From the NCBI GenBank assembly GCA_030848705.1, contig CM061243.1:3506001-3570000 (forward strand): a stretch of 64,000 bases of DNA. Reading direction: 5' to 3'. Of this stretch, positions 45,836-55,774 are shown piece by piece (positions within the stretch are counted from its first letter, which is position 1; each line of letters starts with the position of its first letter). The position numbers were made by a program, and so were the translations under genes. The notes below the pieces were generated by a model. It did no database searches and had not been told where the DNA came from. It was given only the letters and a program-made list of their open reading frames with translations. The DNA comes from Heracleum sosnowskyi. Taxonomy: Eukaryota; Streptophyta; Magnoliopsida; Apiales; Apiaceae.

Positions 45836-48160
45836 CTAAGTGTTAGTTTTAAGGATCCAGACTTGCTTGGATCCTTTGTCCTTCTTAACAGTGTTAGCTT
45901 TTGCAGCGGAATCTGTATTATCAGAGTTTAAACTAACATTGTCAGATTTTACACTAGCAGAGTTTGCTCTAACCCATTTCAAGTTGGGTTTTAGCTCATA
46001 ATAGTTATGATAAATTGCATGATAACTCTTACATGTGTAAATAGAATGCCAAGTGCTCCCACAATGTTTGCATAAAGTCTGTGGTTTTACTCTAACATAA
46101 TCATTCTTTACTTCTGATGTAGAAGGTAAAGTATTAATATGTTTGTTCTTAGTGCAAAATCTAGCAAGATGATTAGAACTACCACAACTGTAACATGTTT
46201 TTCTTGAGGCACTAGCATTAGGCATATGATTATTTCTATTATTTATGCCTACTTTTCCATTCCTATTTCTCTTGGAACCTTTAGGTTTCATGGCAGACTT
46301 TACCTCTTTAAGCTTATGATTGAACTGTTTTCCTGTCATCAAGCCAACATTAACCTGTTTTTCACAAGTTTTTACTGGTTTTCTAACAGCTTCTATTTCC
46401 ATAAGTTTTTCTGTTATAATATTTTCCTGTTTGTCACAAGATTTATCTGATTCCATATCAGCTTCTCTTATTACAACAGATTTTAACTTATTGGCTTCTG
46501 GAACAAATTTCACAGGTTTAAGTTGTGGTTTTACCTTAACCTTGTCTTTAAACCTAAGTTCATCATTTTCACAATAACCTAAACCTACAGAATCAGTCTG
46601 AAACACTTGATGAGTGTCTCTTCCAGAATCTGTCCAAGTCTTGATTATTTTCCTTTCCTTCTCTAAATCAGATTCTAGTTGCTTATATCTTTTCAGCAAC
46701 TCCTGTTCTACATAAACAGCATCATCTCTTTCTTTTTGAATCTGCTTCATATTCACAAGTTCTCTTTCAAGAAACTTGTTTCTTTCTTTAAGACTAAGAT
46801 TCTCAGATTTAATCCTCTCATTCTCTAAAGTCTGATCCCTATAACTAACATGTATATTCTTAAGATAAATTCTTAATTCAGAAATATTATCAGTATCATA
46901 AGCATAAGTAGTTAGAGGTACCTTATTTTCTGATGACTCAACTTCATCTTTGATAGTTGCCATGAGTGCATAATTCACTCCATCATCAGAATCTGAAGTA
47001 TCTGCCCAGTCTTTGCCTTTAGAGATGAGTGCTTTTTCAGTTCTTCCTTTCTTGCACTCTGTAGCATAGTGACCCATCTCTTTGCACTTGTAGCACTGGA
47101 TCTCAGATTTGTCCTTCTTACCAGACTTGGTATCCCTTCCATCAGACTTTCTGAAATTCTTCTTCTCAGAATTTGAATCTCTCCTTGAGAATCTTTTACC
47201 CTTCTTGAAGTTCTTGAATCCCATCTTCTTAAATGTCTTAACCATCAAGGCAGCCATTTGCATCATCTCCTCTTCATCATCCTCAGAATCAGAAGCTTCA
47301 TCAGAGTTTGAATCATCATCAGAGTTTGATGACTCACTCTCAGATTTGATCACTAAAGCCTTTCCCTTGGCTTTCTTCCTTGATGATTCCTTCTTGATGG
47401 GCTTCTCCTCGACTTTGAGAGCAACAGATTTTGTCTTCTTGCTTGACCTCCTGTTTCTTTGTTCTATCTCAAGTTCATGAGTCTTTAACAATCCATAGAT
47501 TTCATCAAGATCTGTATCAGCAAGATCATAATTATCTCTGATTGTTGTTGCCTTTAAATCCCACTTTTCAGGTAGAGATAACAGAAACTTGAGATTGGAC
47601 TCTTCAAGTTCATATTCTTTATCTACCAGAGACAGATCGTTCAACAGTTTGCAAAATCTGTCATAAGTCTCAGTCAAGGTTTCATTAGTTCTTGAATCAA
47701 AGTGCTCATACTCCTGTGTGAGTATTGTTTTTCTGTTCTTCTTAATAGCACCTGTTCCCTGGCATCTGACTTCTAAAGCATCCCATATCTCTTTGGCAGT
47801 TTTGCAGCCAATTACCCTGTTAGACATAACATTATCTAAAGCACTGTAGAGAAGATGTCTAACCTTTGCATCCTTTGCAATTGATGAGATATCCTCAGGA
47901 GTCATATCTTTCTTTTCCTTTGGAACAGTCTTTTGTTCTTGACCATCAACAACAGGGGACAATTTAGTTGGCATATGAGGACCATCATTAATTCTGTCAA
48001 GGTATTCTGGATCTGTAGCCTCCAGAAACATGGTCATCTTCACCTTCCAAATCGGATACTCTACAGGCCTGAGAATCGGAACCCTGATTGTTTCATATCT
48101 ACTCACAGAATTAGGCTTAACCTGTTCAGCCTTGGAAGCAGTTTGATTTTCTTCAGACAT
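45836..48160 (-). CDS. Sirevirus Gag, 774 residues
   Basis: This is the structural protein that forms the virus-like particle. ATG at 48158-48160 lies about 50 bp after the PBS. The N-terminal half has the UBN2/DUF4219-type capsid region (YPIWKVKMTMFLEA, EIWDALEVRCQGTGAIKK). An acidic Ser/Asp/Glu stretch follows, then a canonical CCHC knuckle (CYKCKEMGHYATEC, about residue 355), a coiled coil (about 450-520) and two further knuckle-like motifs near the C-terminus (CYSCGSSNHLARFC at about 655, CKHCGSTWHSIYTC at about 695). The length, long C-terminal extension and extra knuckles fit Sirevirus Gag. It ends in TAG 14 bp before the Pol frame begins. Confidence 0.92.
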   Translation of the reverse strand: MSEENQTASKAEQVKPNSVSRYETIRVPILRPVEYPIWKVKMTMFLEATDPEYLDRINDGPHMPTKLSPVVDGQEQKTVPKEKKDMTPEDISSIAKDAKVRHLLYSALDNVMSNRVIGCKTAKEIWDALEVRCQGTGAIKKNRKTILTQEYEHFDSRTNETLTETYDRFCKLLNDLSLVDKEYELEESNLKFLLSLPEKWDLKATTIRDNYDLADTDLDEIYGLLKTHELEIEQRNRRSSKKTKSVALKVEEKPIKKESSRKKAKGKALVIKSESESSNSDDDSNSDEASDSEDDEEEMMQMAALMVKTFKKMGFKNFKKGKRFSRRDSNSEKKNFRKSDGRDTKSGKKDKSEIQCYKCKEMGHYATECKKGRTEKALISKGKDWADTSDSDDGVNYALMATIKDEVESSENKVPLTTYAYDTDNISELRIYLKNIHVSYRDQTLENERIKSENLSLKERNKFLERELVNMKQIQKERDDAVYVEQELLKRYKQLESDLEKERKIIKTWTDSGRDTHQVFQTDSVGLGYCENDELRFKDKVKVKPQLKPVKFVPEANKLKSVVIREADMESDKSCDKQENIITEKLMEIEAVRKPVKTCEKQVNVGLMTGKQFNHKLKEVKSAMKPKGSKRNRNGKVGINNRNNHMPNASASRKTCYSCGSSNHLARFCTKNKHINTLPSTSEVKNDYVRVKPQTLCKHCGSTWHSIYTCKSYHAIYHNYYELKPNLKWVRANSASVKSDNVSLNSDNTDSAAKANTVKKDKGSKQVWILKTNT

Positions 48161-48209
48161 GATTATTACTGTGTTTGAATCGTAAAACTGTATATATTAA
48201 ACAGCCTTG

Positions 48210-48221
48210 GCTCTGATACCA
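48210..48221 (-). promoter_or_regulatory. Sirevirus primer-binding site, initiator Met tRNA
   Basis: On the minus strand TGGTATCAGAGC lies two bases after the 5' LTR. It is complementary to the 3' end of plant initiator methionine tRNA, the usual copia primer. Confidence 0.92.
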
Positions 48222-48223
48222 AT

Positions 48224-48772
48224 TGTTAGGCCGAATACACAATATAATCAAGTATGTATGAGAATAACAATAATTAAAAACACTGTTTATGAATCAATAA
48301 AACTGTAATCGTATTAACAGCTTCTCTCTTTATGATGTTAATGAATCACAAAGAGCTTCTAGGTTACAAGAATAATATATCAATATTCACGCATCCCTTC
48401 TAGGGATAACCTATCTGTGTTTATATAGTACACAGCTACATACAATCCATCTCTAATTGATATTCCTATAAGTTAGCTATACAATTCATATCAATTAAGG
48501 ATTGCTTCAGTCTTCTATTCCAATCTCCTTAGCTGTATCAATATATTCTGCTTCTTTCCATCTTCAGAATATATTGCTTCTAGAATCTTCAATTCTGCAC
48601 CGACAGCTAATTCAACTTTCACCTTGTCAGACTTTAAATAAACTCTGACCGGCTTCAATTAAACTCTTTACCCTGTCAGAGTTTAACTAAACTCTGACTG
48701 GCTTCTGATAAACTCTTGTCAATACCTGTTGCTTAAACACTGATAAACAAACATTAGCAATTATATCTAACA
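48224..48772 (-). repeat. Sirevirus 5' LTR
   Basis: 549 bp, TGTTAGGCCGAATAC to ATATCTAACA, nearly identical to 36076-36624. The minus-strand TATA box (plus TTATATAGTA, about 48421) would drive the genomic transcript. The inverted repeat of the other LTR is at 48675-48698. Confidence 0.95.
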
Positions 48773-48777
48773 CTTTA

Positions 48778-48901
48778 AATAGATAAGGCCCGTAATAAAA
48801 ACAAAACAAGTCTTTTATTAACATTAATGAAATCAAATAAGAATACAAGAAAGTTCTTCCTAACTCATCATACATGATTGGATTTAGGACAAACACTTTC
48901 A
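48778..48901 (-). repeat. 3' LTR of outer copia, second part
   Basis: The LTR resumes after the Sirevirus and its TSD, ending GGACAAACACTTTCA. On the minus strand it starts TGAAAGTGTTTG, directly after the purine tract AAGTGGGAGAT (48902-48912). Confidence 0.85.
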
Positions 48902-48915
48902 ATCTCCCACTTGAA

Positions 48916-49143
48916 CTAAAGCCAATCACACTGGTATCTAATACCCATCTTCTCTTTATGACGATCAAAGTGAATCTGAGATAATGTCTTTGTGAGTGGG
49001 TCTGCTACGTTGTTATGTGTGTCTACTCTCTCAATTTTGACATCTCCTCTTTCAATGATCTCCCTAATCAAATGAAAGCGCCGCAAAACATGTTTGGTAT
49101 TTTTATGAGACCTAGGTTCCTTGGCTTGTGCTATTGTTGCGTT
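48916..49143 (-). pseudogene. Outer copia RNase H, 3' remainder
   Basis: The frame reads on from the other side of the Athila insertion: AQAKEPRSHKNTKHV, LIREIIERGDVKIERV and NNVADPLTKTL, ending with the stop at 48916-48918 just before the purine tract. These are the last RNase H motifs of a copia polyprotein. The first part ends with VLYCDN at 57105. The two pieces join in frame once the Athila element and one TSD are removed. Confidence 0.9.
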
Positions 49144-49148
49144 GTTAT
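49144..49148. repeat. Athila target-site duplication GTTAT (left)
   Basis: GTTAT is repeated at 57105-57109 and restores the copia RNase H frame when collapsed. Confidence 0.93.
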
Positions 49149-50478
49149 TGACAAGGCTGTCGCGTGCCTATCAAATTATAATATCTAACTAATCCTTCTA
49201 ACTGTGTAGCAGGGTAAGTCAGAGTCGATCCCACAGAGACAAACGTATCAATCACTAGTTGTTTCTGATTTAATTCGGCTAAGTAAGTATCACAATAAAT
49301 ATTGAGAATTTATTAAACTAATCTTATACTAAAGCGAATTGTGTTTATATTAAATCAAATATTAAAAACATCCAGAATTAAGTATCCCCACTAGCATGAA
49401 TTAATGCAATCGTGAATTCCCTCCCCAATTAATCAGATAAACTACTCAAAAGGAAAGATGCGCCCTATAAATACCAAAAACCCCTCTCAGGTATTAATGG
49501 CTTCTCTTAAAATACAATCAAACCTATTCTCATGGTATCATGTAATTTAGAGACATTAATCACGGCACCCTAATTTCCTAACAATCCATTCTACCTATTC
49601 TCATGGAGAATTTCATGTTCTTTTTGGATAAATCACAACCATCTAATTCCAACTCTCGTTGATAATTAGATATTGGTTCAAACAACACATAATCACGTCT
49701 GATTTGCAATTGTTAATTTAAACAACTCAATAAGCAAGAGCAATTAAACAATTAAATTGGGGGAATTGGGAAATTCACACATCAATCATAACTAGGGTTC
49801 AACTTAACCCTAGATTAATAATCTACTCACTCATAATTGAATTAACTAAACAAAAGATATATGAATTGTAAGATGAACACATAATTATAAGGAATAGAGA
49901 TGAACCTTTAATCTTCTATCTTCAAGGAAAATAAAAGTTCTCAGAAAAATCTCCCCAAAAGAAAGTGTTTACAAAGTTGTCTGTATCGTCAAATTTTCTC
50001 TCTTACGATCTATATTCAGATTAGGTCTGAATAGTATATAATAATATCTCTAATAAAAGTATTTTTAATAATTTAATGCAAATACAAGGAGTTTCCTAAT
50101 CAGAATTGAATTCCAATAAAGAAATTCGTAGCTGACTGTTGGGGCCTGCTTCTGGACTGATACGGTTGGACTTTGATATCAAGACCACTTCTGAAATAAA
50201 GCCCTTCTCATAAGCTTTCCGTGGGCTGTTGAATCGTCTGAATCGGACTTATAGAACTCCAGTTATGGCCCAAACAGTATGAACTGCGCAAGTGGGTCAT
50301 AAAATCCGAATTTTAATCAAATAAATCTCCAACTCTTGCCAATTAAGCTCCAAGCCTTCCTTTATTAAAACTCCTTGATACCTACAATAAAACATTATAA
50401 TTTATTAAATAAAAATCCAAATCAATACAAAATAACTTAAATATAGGGACAATATTTAGATTAAGCACACACTTATCA
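49149..50478 (-). repeat. Athila 3' LTR
   Basis: 1330 bp, plus-strand TGACAAGGCTGTCGCG to CACACACTTATCA. It matches 55775-57104 with only isolated changes (for example AAGTAAG versus AAGCAAG, GATTTGCAATT versus GATTTGTAATT). Confidence 0.95.
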
Positions 50479-50491
50479 CATCCCCACACTT
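50479..50491 (-). promoter_or_regulatory. Athila polypurine tract
   Basis: On the minus strand AAGTGTGGGGATG abuts the 3' LTR, the usual site and composition for a Ty3 plus-strand primer. Confidence 0.75.
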
Positions 50492-52347
50492 AGCATTTTG
50501 CACGTCCTCGGGCAAAAATAAAGAAAAACTATAACCTAACTAATAAATACCACTTCCGTAGGTGATCACGGTTGCATTTGGCATATGCAACAAGCCCTTT
50601 AAACCCCTAGGCAGCCCTAGTGGACGAGTAAGGTCTCGTGAGGGTTTATAGTAAATCTACCCACAAAATCTTATTTGGTTTGACTGCCAAGTCTCAAACA
50701 TGAAATATATCATAGCACACCACACATGCAAAATTAACCATGTAATAACTCTTAGATGTCATATAATGCAATTTCTCAACTTTACACACCAACACAACTA
50801 TTCAAGTACGCGCACATAGTCTGAAAGACTAAAATATGTCATGAATAACATCAAAGTCTCAATCAACAAGATAATAGCATGCTTTAGATGGAAAGATAAC
50901 CTCACAAACACTCAAAGCACACAAGTGTTTAGGTGTAACTGTATCACTCAAATTCAATCAAATGCACATGTGCTACCATAAGCTTGCTTGTCCACCAAAA
51001 TCTCTAGACTTCGTGCTTGTATAAATCAAAAGGTCTTTGTCAAGGGTTGTAACGAGGCTTAGGTGAGGGGTAGGAAAATGAAAAGGCTGCAGTTGGCTAA
51101 ACTTGATAACTAATAGAGCATAATGTTCATATACACTTGAAGCACTCAACATGAAACTATCTTGAGATATCATCTCACATAAAAATATAAAACCCGTAAA
51201 TTTCACATTGTAAGAACCAATGAACATACACTCACTTTTATTTCTTTCTTTCTTTCCATAGAGTGATCTTCTTCTTTTTTCACTTTTTTTTCAATTTCCT
51301 TTTTTTTTCCTTTTTTTTTTCTTTTTGACCTTGGTGATTTTATTTGAAATATCACCAACAAGAAGTAGCCAAACCAATTCAAATCCCACCAAAATTCACA
51401 CATTAACAAAGATATCCCCACACTTAATATTTTACCAATCTCAAGTATATATCACAATGCTCTACTAGTCAATCAAGACAAGAATAAATAAATAAGCTCA
51501 AGATTTAGATGGTGATATACGAAGAAAAAGGATATAGGCTCAAGGGGGCTCACTAAGGATTATTTTTCAGGGTACTGTTTGGGACAATACGGTTAATCCT
51601 AGTGCCTTTATCATTCTTACACAATACACGATATCAATATGCGCACGACCTGGTTTAAAGCAAGTTCTAGAGCAACATGCACAATGACGAATAACTCACC
51701 ACAAACAAATAGATTGATAAAAAGATGCATCAATCGCACATTAAGGCTCAAAATCTCACAGGTGATAGCATGCTAAACTCGTCAAAATTGACAATGACGT
51801 ACATTCAAGTTTTGAAATTTTCGCAAGCACATACAAGACATCATCATGTATAAGGTATTTTACGCCAAGGAGACAAATATATGACACTCGCAAAATAAGT
51901 CTACATGATGTGTACTTATCCTTATTAACATGCTTTTTTTTTTTTGACAAGGCAATCATTTTTTAAGGTTTTCTAATTTTTTTGTGTTTTTACTATTTTT
52001 TAAACTAACCTAAAAAAAAAAAAATCTAACAAATTAAAAAGAAAAAAAAAACTAAATTTTTTTAATATTTTTTTATATTGGAAACCCCTCCCCACACTCA
52101 AGCGGTTCATTGTCCCCAATGAATAATAATAATAAATATACATTAAACTAACAAGATTCTAAAAAAAAATACAAAAATAAAAAAAATATATATACAAAGA
52201 AAGGTTCAAAGTACTCCCCTAGTTCCGGAGTAAGTGCCCGTTGAAATTATTATTGAAGCTTGCTCCTCCCTCTTTTGAGTATGCTGAAATTACGGCTCCA
52301 AAGTCTCCTTATTAATTAGACAAATCAACTTCTAACACCAATAACAA

Positions 52348-52411
52348 GTTGGTGGAGCGGTTGAAGTCTTTGTGCTGCATGCTAGAGGTCAGGGGTTCAA
52401 CTCCCCACTCT
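52348..52411 (+). other. tRNA-like segment with A-box and B-box motifs
   Basis: TGGTGGAGCGG (52350) resembles a pol III A box. GGTTCAACTCC (52394-52404) matches the B box except for one base and is flanked by a GGGG/CCCC stem as in a T arm. The spacing of about 44 bp is normal. A full cloverleaf and CCA-end context could not be built, so a SINE head or tRNA relic is more likely than a tRNA gene. Confidence 0.4.
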
Positions 52412-52670
52412 TACATTTCCTTATAATTTTTGTTACAAAGCAGCTGACGTGGCGCTGATATGGACAAGTGATTGGACGCTGACGTGACAGGTGACGTAGC
52501 ACAGCTGGGCTGGATCAGATTCATGGGCTTAGTTGAATTGGGCCTGTGTAAATGTGTTACAGGCAGAAAGATTGGCACCAGCGCGTGAATGTGATGTGAG
52601 CCATCCAAAAAACAAAAATTCAGAGAAATTAAACTCTGGTTTTCCCCACCAGTACACCAGTATAACCTTC

Positions 52671-52698
52671 TTTTTTTTTTTTTTTTTTTTTTTTTTTT
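52671..52698 (+). repeat. T28 homopolymer
   Basis: This uninterrupted run of 28 T (A on the element's sense strand) lies about 260 bp downstream of the tRNA-like segment. No flanking direct repeat was found. Confidence 0.9.
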
Positions 52699-52805
52699 GG
52701 ACTTCATTTTTTTTTACGCATACACGAATTACATCCACAATCATGGGTTGCCTCCCAAGAAGCGCTTTTTTTTTTTTAAGGTCATTAGCTCGACCTTCTT
52801 ATCAA

Positions 52806-55637
52806 TCATTTCGATGAAGGGGTAGAAAGCGGAATCTCCACTTTCTCATTGATTGGCTCACCAACTCTGTAATGTTTGACTCTTTGCCCATTCACGTTAA
52901 ATGATCCTCCATGAGTATCCAACAATTCAACTGCACCATATGGAAAAACCTTTTGTACCTTGAACGGACCCGACCACCTAGAACGCAATTTTCCGGGAAA
53001 AAGTCTTAACCTCGAATTGAACAAAAGAACTAACTCCCCTTCCTTGAATTCTCTTCGTAACAGCCCTTTGTCATGCCACTTCTTTGTTTTCTCCTTGTAA
53101 AGCTTAGAACTTTCATAAGCCTCAAAACGAAGCTCATCAAGCTCAGAATTAACAATGATAGGATATGTTTCATTAGGGCCCATAAACACATATTTCAAAG
53201 ATGTAGGTAGTGGTTTCAGTTCTACCTTAGGAGGCGTGGAACTCTCCTTAACTTCCTCATGCTGTAGCACATTAGAATGTTCATGCTTATATGTAGGTGC
53301 TGCATCCAAAAGCTTCTCGTAACCCTGACACTCTCCATTTTCTTCATCAACGTTACCCTCAAGAACAGCTTGAAGTGGATCCTCAGATAGTAGAATTTTG
53401 GCTTTCATGTCGATCACTTCCTCTAGTGCATCCACCCTATTCACAAACTCATCCGTAGAAGGATGTCCCATTGTACTTTGCAGCTTGAATTCCATCTTCT
53501 CTTCGCCTACTTCAAAAGAAATTCTTCCATTTTTCATGTCAATGATAGCTCCAGCTGTTGCTAAGAAAGGCCTCCCAAGAATGATAGGAATATTTGCATC
53601 TTCTTCCATTTCCATGACAACAAAATCACATGGAATATAAAACTTTCCTACCTTAAGGGGCACATCTTCAAGAATTCCCAATGGAAACTTCACACTTCTG
53701 TCTGCCAGTTGTAAAGAGATACGTGTGGGTTTCAGTTCACCCATCTGAAGTTTTTTACAAATCGACAAAGGCATCAAACTGACACTTGCTCCAAGATCAC
53801 ACAAAGCTCTTTTAATTTCGACATCCCCAAGCTGAACAGGAATTGAGTAGCTACCTGGGTCCGCTAACTTCTTTGGAAGATCATTTTGCAAGATGGCACT
53901 GCACTCTGCCGTTAATGAGATGGTAGAGCTTTCTTCAATTTTTCTCTTTCTTGACAAAATATCTTTCAGGAATTTTGCATAAGATGGCATCTCAGTGATA
54001 GCATCCATGAATGGGATATTGATATGTAGCTTCTGCAAAATTTCAAGGAACTTACCATACTTCTTCTCTAGCTTCTCTTGTGCCAACCTTTGTGGAAAAG
54101 GAACAGGCGGCACATATGGTTTAAGAGGAACAGCTACTGATTCTTTCTTTTCTTTTTCCACGATCTCTGGTTCTACCAGTTTCTCAGTTGCAATCTCCTC
54201 TTTACTTTCTTTAGCATTCTCAACATTTTTGCTCGCATTCAATTCCGGCTCTTTCAATTCTTTACCACTTCTCAAAGTTACAGCATTGATATGCCCCCTT
54301 GACGGCTGCTCAGTTTGACCAGGAAGTTGGCCCGAAGACTTATTAAGTTGGCTCAACTGTTGAGAAATTTGAGTGATCGTGTTCTCCATCATTTTGTTGT
54401 GAGCCTTTATCTCATTGATGCTTGAATCGAAGTGCTCATTCTTCTTCGATTGAGTAGAGATAAATCCTTCCATAAGACTTTCCAAGTTAGATTTCTGCGG
54501 CTGAGCTTGCTGAAAACCAGGAGGCTGAGAAAAATTATTTTGTGAAGATTGTCCTTGACCCTGATTGTTCCTGTAGGAGAAATTAGGATGATCTCTCCAA
54601 CCTGGATTGTACGTGTTGGAGTAAGGATTATACTGCGGCCTCTGATTCTGATTGTAAAGAGCATTAGCTTGCTCAACTGCCATTCCAGAAGGATTGTATT
54701 GACAAGCAAGTTTGGTGTGTCCAACAACACCACATATCTCACATGAAGCAACAGTAGATGGAGTGCTTCTGGCATCCAATTGCTCAATCTTTTTGACCAT
54801 AGCCTGCATAGTGGTATTAATCATGGTTAGAGCATCAACATCATACTTACCACCCTTTTTAGGATGATTTCGATCATTGTATGGATAATTATCATTAGAC
54901 GCCATCTCGTCTAACAAAGCTTTCGCATCTTCAGTACTCTTCTTCATAATAGAACCACCAGAAGAAGCATCAACAAAGTTTCGGAACTCTTGTGTCAACC
55001 CATTGTAGAATGTTTGGATCAACAACCAGTCAGGAATTCCAGGGTGAGGGCATTGTCTCTGAAGTCGCTTAAATTTTCTCCAGGCATCATGAAGTGACTC
55101 GTCATCATCTTGACGAAAATTAGAGATCTCATTCCGGAGCTTAGAGGTCTTCTTCTGACTGAAGAATTTAAGTAGAAAAGCCTTCGCAAGACTATCCCAA
55201 GTAGTGAATGTATTTGGCCCTTCATCCTTCAACCAATCTTTTGCTGCATCCCGAAGAGAGAATGGAAATAATCGCAGCTTAACAGCTTCATCACTTACAT
55301 TGGTCATCTTTATTGTATCACACTTCTCCAGAAAACTCTCAAGATGATCAACAGGATTTTCATTGGACAATCCTGCGAAAGAGTCATTAGAGATGAATTG
55401 GATAAACTGAGGCTTCAATTCAAAGTGAGTAGCTGTGATTGCTGGTCTGACAATGCTTGAGAGTACGCCTGTAGCATCTGGCATACCATGCTCCCTAAGA
55501 GCCTTAGCTGCAGGTGCATCACCCATAACTACCTTGTCTTTGTTTTTCCTTCGTAGTCCTGCTTGTCTTCTTGCTGTAGCTTCAATTTCAGGATCAAAAG
55601 CAATTAAATTTTTTGTACCTGAACTTCGAGTGTGCAT
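52806..55637 (-). CDS. Athila Gag-protease fused in frame to integrase C-terminus
   Basis: 943 codons from ATG 55635-55637. Residues of about 100-220 are the retrotransposon Gag domain (DAAKDWL, FLLKFFSQKKTSKLRNEI). A CCHC knuckle (CEICGVVGHTKLAC) is at about 300. An Athila-type aspartic protease (LCDLGASVSLMPLS) is at about 610. Near residue 825-830, after NETYPIIVNSEL, the sequence jumps to LDELRFEAYESSKLYKEKTK, GKLRSRWSGPFKV and HGGSFNVNGQRVKHY, the C-terminal part of the integrase. RT, RNase H and the DDE core are absent. The junction kept the frame. The fusion has no counterpart in intact Athila polyproteins. Confidence 0.88.
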   Translation of the reverse strand: MHTRSSGTKNLIAFDPEIEATARRQAGLRRKNKDKVVMGDAPAAKALREHGMPDATGVLSSIVRPAITATHFELKPQFIQFISNDSFAGLSNENPVDHLESFLEKCDTIKMTNVSDEAVKLRLFPFSLRDAAKDWLKDEGPNTFTTWDSLAKAFLLKFFSQKKTSKLRNEISNFRQDDDESLHDAWRKFKRLQRQCPHPGIPDWLLIQTFYNGLTQEFRNFVDASSGGSIMKKSTEDAKALLDEMASNDNYPYNDRNHPKKGGKYDVDALTMINTTMQAMVKKIEQLDARSTPSTVASCEICGVVGHTKLACQYNPSGMAVEQANALYNQNQRPQYNPYSNTYNPGWRDHPNFSYRNNQGQGQSSQNNFSQPPGFQQAQPQKSNLESLMEGFISTQSKKNEHFDSSINEIKAHNKMMENTITQISQQLSQLNKSSGQLPGQTEQPSRGHINAVTLRSGKELKEPELNASKNVENAKESKEEIATEKLVEPEIVEKEKKESVAVPLKPYVPPVPFPQRLAQEKLEKKYGKFLEILQKLHINIPFMDAITEMPSYAKFLKDILSRKRKIEESSTISLTAECSAILQNDLPKKLADPGSYSIPVQLGDVEIKRALCDLGASVSLMPLSICKKLQMGELKPTRISLQLADRSVKFPLGILEDVPLKVGKFYIPCDFVVMEMEEDANIPIILGRPFLATAGAIIDMKNGRISFEVGEEKMEFKLQSTMGHPSTDEFVNRVDALEEVIDMKAKILLSEDPLQAVLEGNVDEENGECQGYEKLLDAAPTYKHEHSNVLQHEEVKESSTPPKVELKPLPTSLKYVFMGPNETYPIIVNSELDELRFEAYESSKLYKEKTKKWHDKGLLRREFKEGELVLLFNSRLRLFPGKLRSRWSGPFKVQKVFPYGAVELLDTHGGSFNVNGQRVKHYRVGEPINEKVEIPLSTPSSK

Positions 55638-55749
55638 GCAACAAGAAAACTAGAAACAAAGATCAAATAACAAGGGAATAATAGCCGAAGCAACACAACT
55701 AAAATACTTAGCTAAATCAATTCAAAATTAACTAATCTAACACTGCTTT

Positions 55750-55768
55750 GTCCCCGGCAGCGGCGCCA
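55750..55768 (-). promoter_or_regulatory. Athila primer-binding site, Asp tRNA
   Basis: On the minus strand TGGCGCCGCTGCCGGGGAC starts a few bases after the 5' LTR. It closely matches the complement of the 3' end of tRNA-Asp, the usual Athila primer. Confidence 0.85.
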
Positions 55769-55774
55769 AAAATT

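Larger units (their letters stand above)
36076..48772 (-). mobile_element. Sirevirus-like Ty1/copia retrotransposon, 12.7 kb
   Basis: Two 549-bp LTRs (36076-36624 and 48224-48772), TSD CTTTA, initiator-Met PBS, purine tract, long Gag with several zinc knuckles, pol in the copia order, and a large extra ORF between pol and the 3' LTR. Size, Gag length and the extra ORF are the reasons for placing it with Sirevirus (SIRE/Maximus) elements; this follows general knowledge of that group. The LTRs differ at very few sites (for example GGACG versus GGCCG at position 8), so the insertion is very young. Confidence 0.88.
50492..52805. other. Athila 3' non-coding region
   Basis: These 2.3 kb between the Gag-derived stop and the LTR contain no supported gene and no trace of an envelope-like ORF. 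They hold a pyrimidine-rich stretch at 51237-51330, A/T homopolymers near 51930-52080, a tRNA-like motif at 52348-52411 and a T28 run at 52671-52698. Confidence 0.6.

Noticed and set aside
47109..47480. Plus-strand open frame of 123 residues opposite the Sirevirus gag
   Set aside because: It is a reverse-frame shadow of the Ser/Asp/Glu-rich part of Gag, whose codon composition keeps the opposite strand open.
51203..51421. Lys/Glu-rich 72-residue frame in the Athila 3' region
   Set aside because: It arises from a pyrimidine-rich homopolymer stretch; no conserved retroelement domain is seen.
52348..52411. Functional tRNA gene
   Set aside because: A- and B-box motifs are present, but the acceptor and anticodon stems cannot be paired convincingly and there is no pol III terminator at the right distance.
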